Below are positions 16,460 to 27,117 of a stretch of DNA of 64,000 bases, piece after piece (the first letter of the stretch is position 1; each line of letters begins with the position of its first letter). The position numbers and the translations under genes are program-made. The DNA lies in assembly GCA_048262455.1 (NCBI GenBank), contig JBLXFD010000019.1, positions 1 through 64,000 on the forward strand, given 5' to 3'. The DNA comes from Psychromarinibacter sp048262455. GTDB taxonomy: Bacteria > Pseudomonadota > Alphaproteobacteria > Rhodobacterales > Rhodobacteraceae. Under the pieces are notes generated by a model. That model had not been told where the DNA came from and made no database searches. It saw only the letters and a list, made by a program, of their open reading frames with translations.

Positions 16460-18415
16460 TCAGTCCCCCGCCGCCCGGCCCCGCAGCGCGATGATGCCGC
16501 GCGGCCGGAACTGGATGAAAAGAATGATGAAGACGATCATGTAGGTCTGCGCGGCCAGCGTGTTCGACGGGTTGAACCACTCGATCCCCTTCTGCAGGAA
16601 ACCGATCATGGTGGCCCCCAGCAGCGTGCCCCAGATGTTGCCCACGCCGCCGACCACCACGGTCATGAAGCTTTGGACGATGTAGTCGCCCCCCAGCTCC
16701 GAGGTGACCTTGGCGAATAGCCCGATGGCCACCCCCGCCACCCCCGCGATGCCGGAGCCGAGGCCGAAGGTCAGCATGTTCACCCGGTTCGGGTTGATCC
16801 CCATGCTGGCGGCCATCTGGCGGTTCTGCGTCACCGCCCGCGTCTCCAGCCCCAGCCGGGTGCGCTTCATGATGAAGAGGAAGACCCCGAGGAAGATCAG
16901 CGCCAGCCCGAAGATCGCGATGCGGATGTAGCTGATCGAGACCACGTCGTTCAGCACCCATGCCCCGTCCAGCCAGGCCGGCGCGGTCAGGGGCCGGGCC
17001 TGGGTGCCGAAGATGTTCTTGGCCAGCTGCTGCAGCGCGATGGAGATGCCGAAGGTCGCCAGCAGCGTCTCGAGCGGCCGGTTGTAGAGCCAGCGGATCA
17101 CCAGCCGCTCCATCGCCACGCCCGCCGCGAAGGTGACGGCGAAGGCCAGCGGGATCGCCAGCAGGATGCTGACGGTGTGGTTCGGCACCAGCTGCTGCAC
17201 GACGAAGCCGGTGTAGGCGCCCATCATGATGAACTCTCCATGAGCCATGTTGATCACGCCCATGACCCCGAAGGTGATGGCCAGCCCGATGGCGGCGAGG
17301 AAATAGATCGAGGCAAGCGACAGCGCGTCCAGCGTCAGGTCGAGCGTCTGGCCGACCCCCACGCGGGTGGCGATGGCGGCCAGCGCCCTGCGCGCGGCGG
17401 CGGTGACGGCGATGCTGGGGTCGGCGTAGATCTCGGCAAAGCTGTGGGCGGCGAGGGCCGCGTCGATCTCGGCGGCGCTGGGGGTGGGCGTGGCCCGCCC
17501 CGCTGCGACCAGCGCGGCATAGGCGCGGGCGCGGGCGGCTTCGGTGTTCAACTGCGCGATGGGCACGCCGCCGACGGTGCCGCCCTCGATGTTCTCCGCC
17601 AGCGTGGCGCGGATGACGGCGGGGTCGAGCATCGGCGGCGCAAGGCCCGCCTCCACCAGCATGTCATAGGCGCGCCCGGACGGCAGCGCCTCGGACCCCG
17701 GGGTCAGCACCCGGGCGACGTTCAGGCCCTCCGGCACTGCGCCGGGCTCGATCCGCAGCCTGGTCGCCACCAGGGGGTTCAGCGTGGCGCGCAGATCGAC
17801 GCCGAGGTCGCCCGACATCTCCTCGATCGCCGCGACGCGCGCCGCCTCGTCCCGGTCGTAGGCGATGGTCAGCAGCCGCTCCAGCCGCCGCTTCTTGGCC
17901 AGCAGCACGGCATCCGCTTCGCCCTCGATCGAGGCGCGCAGGGGCGTCAGCGCGTCCGCCGCCGGGTTCCGTTCCAGCGAGACCAGCGCGTCGAGGCGGT
18001 TGGCGCGGTCCGGGTCGGACAGCTGGAACTGCACCAGCGCGGTGGCCAGCAGGGCGCGGATGCCGGAGTTCGGCTTGATCTGCTCGACCTCGTCCTTGAG
18101 CAGGTCGCCCACCGCCGCGCCGGTGTCGAAATCGTATAGGCGATACAGCCGGTCGCCGGTCTCCTCGCCGCGAAAGAACAGCCCGTCCGACTGGCGCTGC
18201 CACATCTGCTTGGCCTGCCAGACCTGCAGCACCTCCTGCGCCTGCGGCAGCCCGCTGGCGGCCACGGCGGCGATGGCCGGCGCGATGGTCGTGCGGCTGC
18301 TTTCCGCGATGATCCCGGCGTGCTCCTGCAGGACCGCCTGCATGGGGCCCTCCTGGGCCGCGGCCGGCATCATCCAGGCGGCCAGCAGCAGGCCGGCGGC
18401 GAGTGAACGCATCAT
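16460..18415 (-). CDS. urtB: Urea ABC importer permease UrtB with long periplasmic N-terminal domain
   Basis: A 651-residue protein. A signal peptide (residues 1-20, ending PAAAQ) is followed by about 340 residues of alpha-helical, Ala/Leu-rich, probably periplasmic sequence, and then the LivH-type membrane domain from about residue 370 (SIYFLAAIGLAITFGVMGVINMAHGEFIMMGAY ... GGVGNIWGTLLGATMIGFLQKGIEWF). Many UrtB proteins carry such an N-terminal region, though this one is at the long end. It ends four bases before urtC. Two ATG codons in tandem at 18415 and 18412 could both start. Confidence 0.93.
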   Translation of the reverse strand: MMRSLAAGLLLAAWMMPAAAQEGPMQAVLQEHAGIIAESSRTTIAPAIAAVAASGLPQAQEVLQVWQAKQMWQRQSDGLFFRGEETGDRLYRLYDFDTGAAVGDLLKDEVEQIKPNSGIRALLATALVQFQLSDPDRANRLDALVSLERNPAADALTPLRASIEGEADAVLLAKKRRLERLLTIAYDRDEAARVAAIEEMSGDLGVDLRATLNPLVATRLRIEPGAVPEGLNVARVLTPGSEALPSGRAYDMLVEAGLAPPMLDPAVIRATLAENIEGGTVGGVPIAQLNTEAARARAYAALVAAGRATPTPSAAEIDAALAAHSFAEIYADPSIAVTAAARRALAAIATRVGVGQTLDLTLDALSLASIYFLAAIGLAITFGVMGVINMAHGEFIMMGAYTGFVVQQLVPNHTVSILLAIPLAFAVTFAAGVAMERLVIRWLYNRPLETLLATFGISIALQQLAKNIFGTQARPLTAPAWLDGAWVLNDVVSISYIRIAIFGLALIFLGVFLFIMKRTRLGLETRAVTQNRQMAASMGINPNRVNMLTFGLGSGIAGVAGVAIGLFAKVTSELGGDYIVQSFMTVVVGGVGNIWGTLLGATMIGFLQKGIEWFNPSNTLAAQTYMIVFIILFIQFRPRGIIALRGRAAGD

Positions 18416-18454
18416 TGGGCTGGTTCCAGTTGTCTTTGGGGGGGGGAGAGGTTG

Positions 18455-18476
18455 GGGCGCGGCCGAGGCCGCGCCC
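18455..18476 (-). terminator. GC-rich hairpin between urtA and urtB
   Basis: A perfect inverted repeat (GGGCGCGGCC at 18455-18464 and GGCCGCGCCC at 18467-18476) lies 8 bases after the urtA stop within the 69-base gap. No T-run follows on the transcribed strand. It parallels the hairpins after the other three solute-binding protein genes and probably sets UrtA above the membrane subunits. Confidence 0.65.
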
Positions 18477-18484
18477 GCCGCGTC

Positions 18485-19765
18485 CTAGTAGTTGGACAGC
18501 GTCTGCACGCAGGTCTCGGTCTCGGTGTTGTACATCCCGCAGCCGAGGTCCTTCCAGTCCGAGGTCAGCTTGGCGCTTTCCGGCAGGAAGTCGGTCCATG
18601 CGTCGCCCGGCACCACGTCGGTGGCGCTGATGATGTCGAACTGCCCGTCCGCCTGGATCTCGCCGATCAGCACCGGCTTGGCCAGGTGGTGGTTCGGCAG
18701 CATCACGGCGGTGCCGCCGGTCAGGTTCGGGAACTCCTGCCCGTACATGGCGGTGCGCACCGCGTCCACGTCGGTGGTGCCGGCGGCCTCGGCCGCGTTC
18801 ACCCACATGTTGAAGCCGATGTAGTGGGCCTCCATCGGGTCGTTGGTGACGCGCTCTTCGCCCATCAGGTCCTTCCACTTGGCGACGAAGGCCTCGTTCG
18901 CCTCGGTGTCGGCGGACTGGAAGTAGTTCCAGGCGGCCAGGTGCCCCACCAGGTTCGAGGTATCGAGACCCGACAGTTCCTCCTCGCCCACCGAGAAGGC
19001 CACCACGGGAATGTCGTCGGCGCTGATGCCGGCGGCGGCCAGTTCCTTGTAGAACCCGATGTTGGCGTCGCCGTTGATGGTGGAGATCACGCCCACCTTC
19101 TTGCCGTCCGCGCCCAGTGCCACCACGTCGGCGACGATCTTGGACCAGTCGGAATGGCCGAAGGGGGTGTAGTTGACGAAGATGTCGTCGCTGTCGATGC
19201 CCTTGCCCACCAGGTAGGCCTCGAGAATGTTGTTGGTGGTGCGGGGATAGACGTAGTCGGTGCCCAGCAGCGCGAACTTCTCGACCCCCAGCTCGTCAAG
19301 GAAGTAGTCGGTGGCCGGGATCGCCTGCTGGTTCGGCGCCGCGCCGGTGTAGAAGACGTTCTTGGACGATTCCTCGCCCTCGTACTGGACGGGGTAGAAC
19401 AGCAGGCCGTTCAGCTCCTCGATTACCGGCAGCACCGACTTGCGGCTGACCGAGGTCCAGTTGCCGAAGATCACGTCCACCTCGTGCACGGTCAGCAGCT
19501 CGCGCGCCTTCTCGGCGAACAGCGGCCAGTCGGAGGCCGGGTCGACGACCACCGCCTCCAGGTCGCAGCCCAGCACGCCGCCCTTGGCGTTCTGGTCCTC
19601 GACCAGCATCAGCATCGTGTCCTTCAGCGTGGTCTCGGAAATCGCCATCGTCCCGGACAGCGAGTGCAGGACGCCCACCTTGATCGGGCAGTCCGCCGCC
19701 CAGGCCGGCGCGGCAAGGGCGGAGGCCGCGAGCGTGGCGGCGAGTGTGGGTTTCACGAATGTCAT
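18485..19765 (-). CDS. urtA: Urea-binding protein UrtA
   Basis: A 426-residue periplasmic protein with a Sec signal peptide (about residues 1-23, AAPAWAA). UrtA signatures are plain: KVGVLHSLSGTMAISETTLKD at the start of the mature protein, NWTSVSRKSVLPVIEE, LFYPVQYEGEESS, TDYVYPRTTNNI and MEAHYIGFNMWV. It binds urea and possibly short-chain amides and delivers it to UrtBC. It is the first gene of the operon and faces the urease operon across a shared control region. Confidence 0.96.
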   Translation of the reverse strand: MTFVKPTLAATLAASALAAPAWAADCPIKVGVLHSLSGTMAISETTLKDTMLMLVEDQNAKGGVLGCDLEAVVVDPASDWPLFAEKARELLTVHEVDVIFGNWTSVSRKSVLPVIEELNGLLFYPVQYEGEESSKNVFYTGAAPNQQAIPATDYFLDELGVEKFALLGTDYVYPRTTNNILEAYLVGKGIDSDDIFVNYTPFGHSDWSKIVADVVALGADGKKVGVISTINGDANIGFYKELAAAGISADDIPVVAFSVGEEELSGLDTSNLVGHLAAWNYFQSADTEANEAFVAKWKDLMGEERVTNDPMEAHYIGFNMWVNAAEAAGTTDVDAVRTAMYGQEFPNLTGGTAVMLPNHHLAKPVLIGEIQADGQFDIISATDVVPGDAWTDFLPESAKLTSDWKDLGCGMYNTETETCVQTLSNY

Positions 19766-20181
19766 AAGTCTCTCCTTCGGGGCAGGCGGGGCACAGCTTG
19801 CGCAGGCGCGCCGGCTTCCCTAGTTCTGCCCGGGCAGCTTCGGTTGCATCCGTGTGGCGGCCGGGACAGAGGCTCAATTCCAACCGGTCGTCACACACCC
19901 TTCCGGCGGCTCGTCCGCCCGACTGGCAGGCACATCGATTCTGCATCGCAGCGGTGAAGGCAAACCGGGCGACGCCGCGGAACCGCCGCTTCCCCCCGTT
20001 CGCCTAATTTCTGGTCACATGCACGGCCACCTGCCTAATCGCGCGCCGAACGGCGGGAGGCGTGGAGGTTTCGCGGACCCCTCGCTGGCATCCGGCGGTG
20101 CCGCGTCGTTGAAAAGGCCCGTCACCCGACGGGAGAAAGCCGATCACCCTTGCCGCCGCCATACCCGCGCCCGCCGCGCCG
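19766..20181. promoter_or_regulatory. Divergent control region of urtA and ureD
   Basis: These 416 bases contain no gene I can support. They must hold the promoters of both operons. I searched by eye for a sigma-54 -24/-12 pair (GG and GC ten bases apart within TGGCAC/TTGC) and found only a poor candidate (GGCAC near 19929 with wrong spacing). No strong palindrome stands out. The part near 20000-20035 is lower in GC (TAATTTCTGGTCACATGCA) and may contain the ureD promoter. Confidence 0.5.
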
Positions 20182-20997
20182 ATGCCGCAGACACCGCAGG
20201 CGCAGCCGCGCGCCCGCGGGGCGGTCTTTGTATCGGCCAAGCGGCGGGGGGCGGCAAGCGTGCTGGACGGGCTGCGCCAGTCAGGCTCGCTGAAGGTGCT
20301 GTTCCCGCGGGCCACGGGCCCTGCCCTGCAGGCCGTGCTGGTCAATACCGCCGGCGGCGTGACCGGCGGCGACCGCTTTCGATTGAATGCCGTGGCCGGG
20401 CCGGGCACCGAGCTGACCCTGACCACACAGGCCTGCGAACGTGCCTACCGCGCGCAAGGCGCCGAAACAGGCGAGCTGCACAACCACCTGGCCGCCGGGC
20501 CGGGCGCCCGGATCAACTGGCTGCCGCAGGAGACCCTGCTGTTCCAAGGCTCCGCCCTGCGCCGCACCCTGCGGGTGGACCTGGCAGGCGACGCGCGGCT
20601 GCTGATGGCAGAGCCGCTGGTCTTCGGCCGGGCCGCCATGGGCGAGCGCTTGACCCGCGCGCGTTTCCACGACCGGATCGAGATCCGCCGCGACGGCGCG
20701 CTGCTGTACCTCGACAGCCTGCGGCTTGACGGCGACGTCGCCGCGCAAATGGACCGCCCCGCCCTGGGGGCCGGCGCCGGGGCCATGGCGACGCTGATCT
20801 TCGCCGCGCCCGAGGCCGAGGCCCACCTCGCCCCGCAGCGCGCCATGCTGCCCGCGACCGCCGGCGCCAGCCTGGTGCGGGACGGCGTGCTGGCGGTGCG
20901 CGCCCTCGCCCCCGACAGCTTTGCCCTGCGGCAGGTGCTGATCCCGATCCTCGCCCGCCTTTCCGGCGCCACCCTGCCGCGACCCTGGATGATCTGA
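20182..20997 (+). CDS. ureD: Urease accessory protein UreD
   Basis: A 271-residue UreD/UreH. Family markers are LVNTAGGVTGGDRF near residue 53, TTQACERAYR, and LPQETLLFQGSALRR, GDARLLMAEPLVFGRAAMGE in the middle. UreD binds the urease apoprotein together with UreF and UreG and guides nickel and CO2 into the active site. It opens the rightward operon and precedes ureA by two bases. Upstream in-frame sequence is not conserved, so the ATG at 20182 is reasonable. Confidence 0.94.
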   Translation: MPQTPQAQPRARGAVFVSAKRRGAASVLDGLRQSGSLKVLFPRATGPALQAVLVNTAGGVTGGDRFRLNAVAGPGTELTLTTQACERAYRAQGAETGELHNHLAAGPGARINWLPQETLLFQGSALRRTLRVDLAGDARLLMAEPLVFGRAAMGERLTRARFHDRIEIRRDGALLYLDSLRLDGDVAAQMDRPALGAGAGAMATLIFAAPEAEAHLAPQRAMLPATAGASLVRDGVLAVRALAPDSFALRQVLIPILARLSGATLPRPWMI

Positions 20998-20998
20998 C

Positions 20999-21301
20999 AT
21001 GCAACTGACCCCCCGAGAGAAAGACAAGCTGCTGGTGGCCATGGCCGCGGAGGTCGCGCGAAAGCGCCTGGCCCGCGGTGTCCGGCTGAACCACCCGGAA
21101 GCCATCGCCCTGATCACCGACGCGGTGGTCGAGGGCGCCCGCGACGGGCGCAGCGTCGCCGAGATGATGCAGGCCGGGGCCGAGGTGATCACACGCGAGC
21201 AGTGCATGGAGGGGGTGCCCGAGATGATCCCCGAAGTGCAGGTCGAGGCGACCTTTCCCGACGGCACCAAGCTGGTGACCGTCCACACCCCCATCCGGTA
21301 G
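20999..21301 (+). CDS. ureA: Urease gamma subunit UreA
   Basis: A 100-residue gamma subunit of standard length: MQLTPREKDKLLVAMAAEVA at the N-terminus, RGVRLNHPEAIALITD, and PEVQVEATFPDGTKLVTVH at the C-terminus. Its TAG stop at 21299-21301 lies inside a repeated hairpin element (21296-21319). Confidence 0.97.
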   Translation: MQLTPREKDKLLVAMAAEVARKRLARGVRLNHPEAIALITDAVVEGARDGRSVAEMMQAGAEVITREQCMEGVPEMIPEVQVEATFPDGTKLVTVHTPIR

Positions 21302-21319
21302 GGCGGGGTTCACCCCGCC
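21296..21319. repeat. 24-base hairpin repeat, copy 1 (ureA/ureB gap)
   Basis: CGGTAGGGCGG leads into a hairpin with arms GGCGGGG (21302-21308) and CCCCGCC (21313-21319) around TTCA. A second copy at 54807-54830 is identical except that the top base pair is flipped in both arms. The element supplies the ureA stop codon and lies just before the ureB ribosome site, so it may act as an mRNA processing or stability element. Confidence 0.6.
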
Positions 21320-21341
21320 GCTTGCTCGAGAAGGACACCCG

Positions 21342-21646
21342 ATGATCCCAGGAGAACTCTTTCCCGCCGAGGGCGTGCTGACGCTGAACGCGGGGCGCGA
21401 GGCGATCACCCTGATGGTCGCCAATACCGGCGACCGCCCGGTGCAGGTGGGCAGCCACTACCACTTCGCCGAGGTCAACGGCGCGCTGGACTTCGACCGC
21501 GCCGCCGCCCGCGGCCTGCGCCTCGACATCGCCGCCGGCACCGCGGTGCGGTTCGAGCCGGGGCAGCGCCGCGAGGTGCAGCTGATCCCGGTGGCCGGGG
21601 CGCGGCGGATCTACGGGTTCAACCAGGTCGTGATGGGAGCGCTCTG

Positions 21647-21647
<1 letters not shown>
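21342..21647 (+). CDS. ureB: Urease beta subunit UreB
   Basis: A 101-residue beta subunit: MIPGELFPAEGVLTLNAGRE, then VANTGDRPVQVGSHYHFAEVN, GLRLDIAAGTAVRFEPGQ and IYGFNQVVMG. Length and sequence are standard. The start has GAGAAGGAC upstream. The last base overlaps the first base of ureC. Confidence 0.97.
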
Positions 21648-23358
<1,711 letters not shown>

Positions 23359-23359
<1 letters not shown>

Positions 23360-23796
23360 TGCTCAGCGCCAGCACATACCACCCGCACGCCCACCGCACC
23401 CCCCTGGACCGGCTGGTGCTGACCTACGAGGACAGGTTCCTGCGCCGCAAGGTGCTGCGGACCGAGGCCGGCGCCGACCTGCTGGTGGACCTGCCGCAGA
23501 CCACCTCGCTGGACCACGGCGGCGTGCTGGTCACCGGGGACGGGCAGGAGATCGCCATCGAGGCCGCGCCCGAGCCCCTGCTGGAGGTGCGCGGCGACCT
23601 CGCGCGCCTCGCCTGGCACATCGGCAACCGCCACACCCCCTGCCGGATCGAACCCGCCCGCCTGCTGATCCAGCGCAACCACGTCATGGCCGACATGCTG
23701 GCCCGGCTGGGAGCGCAGGTGACGGAGGTGACGGAGCCTTTCACCCCCGAGGGCGGCGCCTACGGCCACGGCCGCACCCACGGCCATGCACACTGA
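23359..23796 (+). CDS. ureE: Urease nickel metallochaperone UreE
   Basis: A 145-residue UreE. The RFLRRKVLRT and LLVDLPQTTSLDHGGVL segments mark the peptide-binding domain, and WHIGNRHTPCRIE followed by NHVMADMLARLGA the metal-binding domain. The C-terminus ends in a short His-rich tail (YGHGRTHGHAH) that binds nickel. The ATG at 23359 overlaps the ureC stop; the frame is open upstream but that is ureC in another frame. It overlaps ureF by 11 bases. Confidence 0.93.
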
Positions 23797-24430
23797 CAGT
23801 AGCTTCCTGACGCTGTCGCAGTGGTTCTCGCCGGCCTTCCCGGTGGGGGCCTTCGCCTATTCCCACGGGCTGGAAGCCGCCATCGAGGCGGGCAAATTCC
23901 ACGATGCGGCCAGCCTGCGGGACTGGATCGAGGACATCCTGCGCCATGGCAGCGGCCGGTCCGACGCCCTGCTGCTGGCGGCGGCCCACCGGGCGGAGGC
24001 CTGCGGGCTGGCGGAGATCGACGAGACCGCCCGCGCCTTCGCCCCCAGCCGCGAGCGGCTGATGGAGACAGACCTGCAGGGCGCCGCCTTCTGCCGGATC
24101 ATCCGGGACGCCTGGGGCCTCGACATCGCCGGGCTCACCTACCCCGTGGCGATCGGACGTGCGGCGGGGCTGCTTGGCCTTCCCCTGCCCCTGGCCGGGT
24201 CGCTCTACCTTCAGGCCTTCGCCGGCAACCTGGTGGCCGTTGGCCAACGCCTTGTCCCCATCGGGCAGACGGAGGCGCAAACCATCATCCGCGCCCTCGC
24301 CGGCCTCTGCCTCGAGATGGCGCGGGACACGGCGGAGGGACGGCTCGACACCCTGACCAGCAGCGCCTTCGCCGCCGACATCGCGTCGATGAAGCACGAA
24401 ACCCAGTATTCGAGGATATTCCGCACATGA
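23786..24430 (+). CDS. ureF: Urease accessory protein UreF
   Basis: A 214-residue all-helical UreF. Typical parts are SQWFSPAFPVGAFAYSHGLE near the N-terminus, FCRIIRDAWGLD, and the conserved C-terminal SSAFAADIASMKHETQYSRIFRT. UreF joins UreD and UreG on the apo-urease and gates GTP hydrolysis. Its stop overlaps the ureG start. Confidence 0.95.
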   Translation: MHTDSSFLTLSQWFSPAFPVGAFAYSHGLEAAIEAGKFHDAASLRDWIEDILRHGSGRSDALLLAAAHRAEACGLAEIDETARAFAPSRERLMETDLQGAAFCRIIRDAWGLDIAGLTYPVAIGRAAGLLGLPLPLAGSLYLQAFAGNLVAVGQRLVPIGQTEAQTIIRALAGLCLEMARDTAEGRLDTLTSSAFAADIASMKHETQYSRIFRT

Positions 24431-25038
24431 AGATGAACGGCCCCCTGCGCATCGGCATCGGCGGCCCGGTAGGCGCGGGCAAGACCACGCTGACGGCGGC
24501 CCTGTGCCGCGCCTTCCGCGACACATACTCCATCGGGGCGATCACCAACGACATCTACACCAAGGAGGACGCCGAGGCCCTGATGCGCCTGCAGGTGCTG
24601 CCGCTGGACCGGATCATCGGGGTCGAGACCGGCGGCTGCCCGCATACCGCGATCCGCGAGGATGCTTCCATCAACCTCGGCGCCGTGGCGGAGATGACCG
24701 CCCGGCACCCGGAGATCGAGATCATCCTGATCGAGTCCGGCGGCGACAACCTCTCGGCCACCTTCAGCCCGGAACTGGCGGACCTGACGATCTACGTCAT
24801 CGACGTGGCGGCGGGCGAGGAGATCCCCCGCAAGGGCGGCCCCGCGATCACCCGCTCGGACATCCTGGTCATCAACAAGACCGACCTCGCCCCCCACGTG
24901 GGCGCCGACCTGGGCGTCATGGACCGAGACGCCAAACGCATGCGCGGCCCCCGCCCCTACGTCTTCACCAACCTGCGCAGGGAGGAAGGCATCGACGCGG
25001 TGCGCGACCTGATCGCGGGGATCGGCGGGCTCAGTTGA
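24427..25038 (+). CDS. ureG: Urease accessory GTPase UreG
   Basis: A 203-residue SIMIBI GTPase. The P-loop GPVGAGKT is at residues 13-20, the nickel-binding Cys-Pro-His motif is in ETGGCPHTAIRED, and VINKTDLAPHVGADL gives the G4 region. It delivers nickel to the urease activation complex. It is the last gene of the operon. The 3' end overlaps by 8 bases the relic of a TRAP permease gene on the other strand. Confidence 0.97.
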   Translation: MKMNGPLRIGIGGPVGAGKTTLTAALCRAFRDTYSIGAITNDIYTKEDAEALMRLQVLPLDRIIGVETGGCPHTAIREDASINLGAVAEMTARHPEIEIILIESGGDNLSATFSPELADLTIYVIDVAAGEEIPRKGGPAITRSDILVINKTDLAPHVGADLGVMDRDAKRMRGPRPYVFTNLRREEGIDAVRDLIAGIGGLS

Positions 25039-25165
25039 ACATCCGGTCCGGCAGGAACAGCGCGATCTGCGGCAGGGCGAGGATCAGGATCACCGCCAGC
25101 AGCATCGCCAGCCAGAACGGCCAGATCCCGCGGAAGACGGTGTTCAGCGGAACCTCCGGAGCGAA
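25031..25165 (-). pseudogene. Relic of a TRAP transporter large permease (DctM) C-terminus
   Basis: Read leftward, this stretch codes for FAPEVPLNTVFRGIWPFWLA, then MLLAVILILALPQIALFLPD, ending RMFN and a stop. This is the usual last transmembrane segment of DctM-type permeases. Nothing upstream of it in any frame continues the gene: further right the frame reads Arg-rich, non-membrane sequence and then meets a stop near 25217. So only about 44 codons of a dctM-like gene remain, next to the urease operon. It marks a deletion or rearrangement junction. Confidence 0.7.
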
Positions 25166-25216
25166 CCCACCGGCGCCGCGAAGCCCGCACCGACGAAGCG
25201 CAGCCCTTATCGGAGG

Positions 25217-26287
25217 TCAGTGGTCCAGCACGAAGACCGCCTCGTCGGTCCAGTTGACGTAGCAGGGATCGCCTTCCTTCAGGATCACCACGTCGGCGCC
25301 GGGCACCCGCACGCGGATCTGCGCCGCGTCCTTGCGGCCGATCACCAGCGCGTTGTCGCCGTAGTTGACGATGGTCTCGACCGTCATCGACGCGTGGCTC
25401 CGGTCCGGCAACGGCGTGCGCGAGAGCTTCAGGTGCTCGGGCCGGATCAGCAGGCAGACCTCCTGCCCGTCCGACAGGGCGCCGTGGGCCGCGGGATCGT
25501 ACCTCACCTCGCCCAGGACCGGGCTGAGCGCGCGTCCGGCGGCGGCATCCAGCACCTTCGCGTCCAGAAGATTGCTTTCGCCGATGAAGTCCGCGACGAA
25601 CCGCGTGGCGGGCCTGTGGTACACCTCCAGCGGGGCGGCGGCTTGTTCGATCTGGCCGTTGGAGAACACCACGATCCGGTCCGACATCGACATCGCTTCC
25701 GTCTGGTCGTGGGTCACGAAGATCGTGGTGACGCCCAGCCGCCGCTGGATCCGCTTGATCTCTATCTGCATCGCCTCGCGCAGGTTCTTGTCCAGCGCGC
25801 CCAGGGGCTCGTCCAGCAGCAGCAGATCGGGTTCGAACACCAGCGCGCGGGCCAGGGCCACGCGCTGCTGCTGGCCGCCGGAAAGCTCCTTCGGATACCG
25901 GTGTCCGAAGCCCTCGAGGCCCACCAGCTCCAGCATCTCGGCCGCTTTCCGCAGGCCCTCGGCCTTGCCCGTCCCGCGCATCTGCAGGGGGAAGTACACG
26001 TTCTCCAGCGCCGTCTTGTGCGGGAACAGGGCGTAGTTCTGGAACACGATGCCGATGTTGCGTTCCTGCGGCGCCAGCCCGGACAGGGATTGCCCGTCGA
26101 TGGTGATGCTCCCGCGGGTGGCGTTCTCGAAGCCGGCGATGATCATCAGGGTCGTGGTCTTGCCGGACCCGGACGGGCCGAGGAAGGTGACGAACTCGCC
26201 CTTCTCGATGGTCAGGTCGATATCGTCCAGCGCCACGAAATCGCCGAACGCCTTCTTGACGTTTGCCAGTTGCAGGTAAGGGGTCAT
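25217..26287 (-). CDS. ABC importer ATPase, spermidine/putrescine (PotA) type
   Basis: A 356-residue ATPase. Walker A GPSGSGKTT is near residue 38, signature LSGGQQQRVALARAL, Walker B LLLDEPLGALDKNLRE, H-loop FVTHDQTEAMSMSD. The C-terminal third (from about residue 240) is a TOBE-type domain as in PotA and FbpC. It is the last gene of the operon and overlaps the permease gene before it (ATGA). Polyamines are the family default, but many other cationic or dipeptide-like solutes use this class of importer. Confidence 0.92.
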   Translation of the reverse strand: MTPYLQLANVKKAFGDFVALDDIDLTIEKGEFVTFLGPSGSGKTTTLMIIAGFENATRGSITIDGQSLSGLAPQERNIGIVFQNYALFPHKTALENVYFPLQMRGTGKAEGLRKAAEMLELVGLEGFGHRYPKELSGGQQQRVALARALVFEPDLLLLDEPLGALDKNLREAMQIEIKRIQRRLGVTTIFVTHDQTEAMSMSDRIVVFSNGQIEQAAAPLEVYHRPATRFVADFIGESNLLDAKVLDAAAGRALSPVLGEVRYDPAAHGALSDGQEVCLLIRPEHLKLSRTPLPDRSHASMTVETIVNYGDNALVIGRKDAAQIRVRVPGADVVILKEGDPCYVNWTDEAVFVLDH

Positions 26288-27108
26288 GCGGCCTCTCGGG
26301 AATGGGTGGGCGCGGCGCCGGGTTTGCCCGCGCGGGCCGGCTGCCGGCGGAAGGCGCCCAGCAGACGCGGCGCGACAAGACCCAGGAACACGGCGAGGAA
26401 CAGAAGCGTCGAGATCACCGCGATGACCGGGTCGGCCTCTTCGCGGATCGAGTCGAACATGCGCCGGGGCAGCGTTTCCGCATCGCGGCCGGAGATGAAG
26501 ATCGCGACGACGGTCTCGTCGAAGGACTGGATGAAGGCGAACAGCGCCGAGATCAGCAGGCCCGGCCGCAGGATCGGCAGGGTGACGTGCCAGAAGGTCT
26601 GGCGCGGCGTGGCCCCCAGCGAGCGCGCCGCGCGTTCCAGCGTGCGGTCGAAGCCCTTAAGGTTGGCCGACAGCACCAGGAAGGTGATCGGCACCGACAG
26701 GCAGGTATGGGCAAGGATCACCCCCAGGTGCGAATGCACCAGCCGCAGCGAGCCGAAGTAGGAGTAGTACCCCACCGCCATCACGATATGCGGCACGGCC
26801 ATGGGCATCATCATCATCAGGTTGGCGATCCCCTTGCCCCAGAACCTGTGCCGCACCAGCGCGAAGGTGGCAGGCACCACCAGCGCCATGGTCAGGATCG
26901 TGGTCATCGAGGCGATGAACAGCGAGTTGAAGGTCGGCCGCAGCCAGCTGTCGTCGTTGAAGAACTGGATGTAGTAGCCGAAGGAATAGCCCGGCGGCGG
27001 GAACTGCAGCGAGGCGGCGGTGGAGAAGGACATGGGCACCACGATCACCAGCGGTGCGGCGATGAAGACGATGATCGCGATGCCGATCCAGCGCATGAGG
27101 CGGTCCAT
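26284..27108 (-). CDS. ABC importer permease, PotC type
   Basis: A 274-residue inner membrane permease with about six hydrophobic helices and the cytoplasmic EAA loop (LERAARSLGATPRQTFWHVTLPILRPGL). It is the second permease of the importer, with PotB-like partner nine bases upstream. The N-terminus MDRLMRWIGIAIIVFIAAPLVIVVPMSFS is typical for PotC. Confidence 0.92.
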   Translation of the reverse strand: MDRLMRWIGIAIIVFIAAPLVIVVPMSFSTAASLQFPPPGYSFGYYIQFFNDDSWLRPTFNSLFIASMTTILTMALVVPATFALVRHRFWGKGIANLMMMMPMAVPHIVMAVGYYSYFGSLRLVHSHLGVILAHTCLSVPITFLVLSANLKGFDRTLERAARSLGATPRQTFWHVTLPILRPGLLISALFAFIQSFDETVVAIFISGRDAETLPRRMFDSIREEADPVIAVISTLLFLAVFLGLVAPRLLGAFRRQPARAGKPGAAPTHSREAA

Positions 27109-27117
27109 GGCGGTCTC

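Noticed and set aside
19920..19950. A possible sigma-54 promoter (GGCAC ... TGC) between urtA and ureD
   Set aside because: The distance between the GG and GC elements is two bases too long and the -12 element does not match.
20004..20426. A 140-codon minus-strand frame in the urtA/ureD region
   Set aside because: It overlaps ureD on the opposite strand and shows Arg/Ala/Pro shadow composition.
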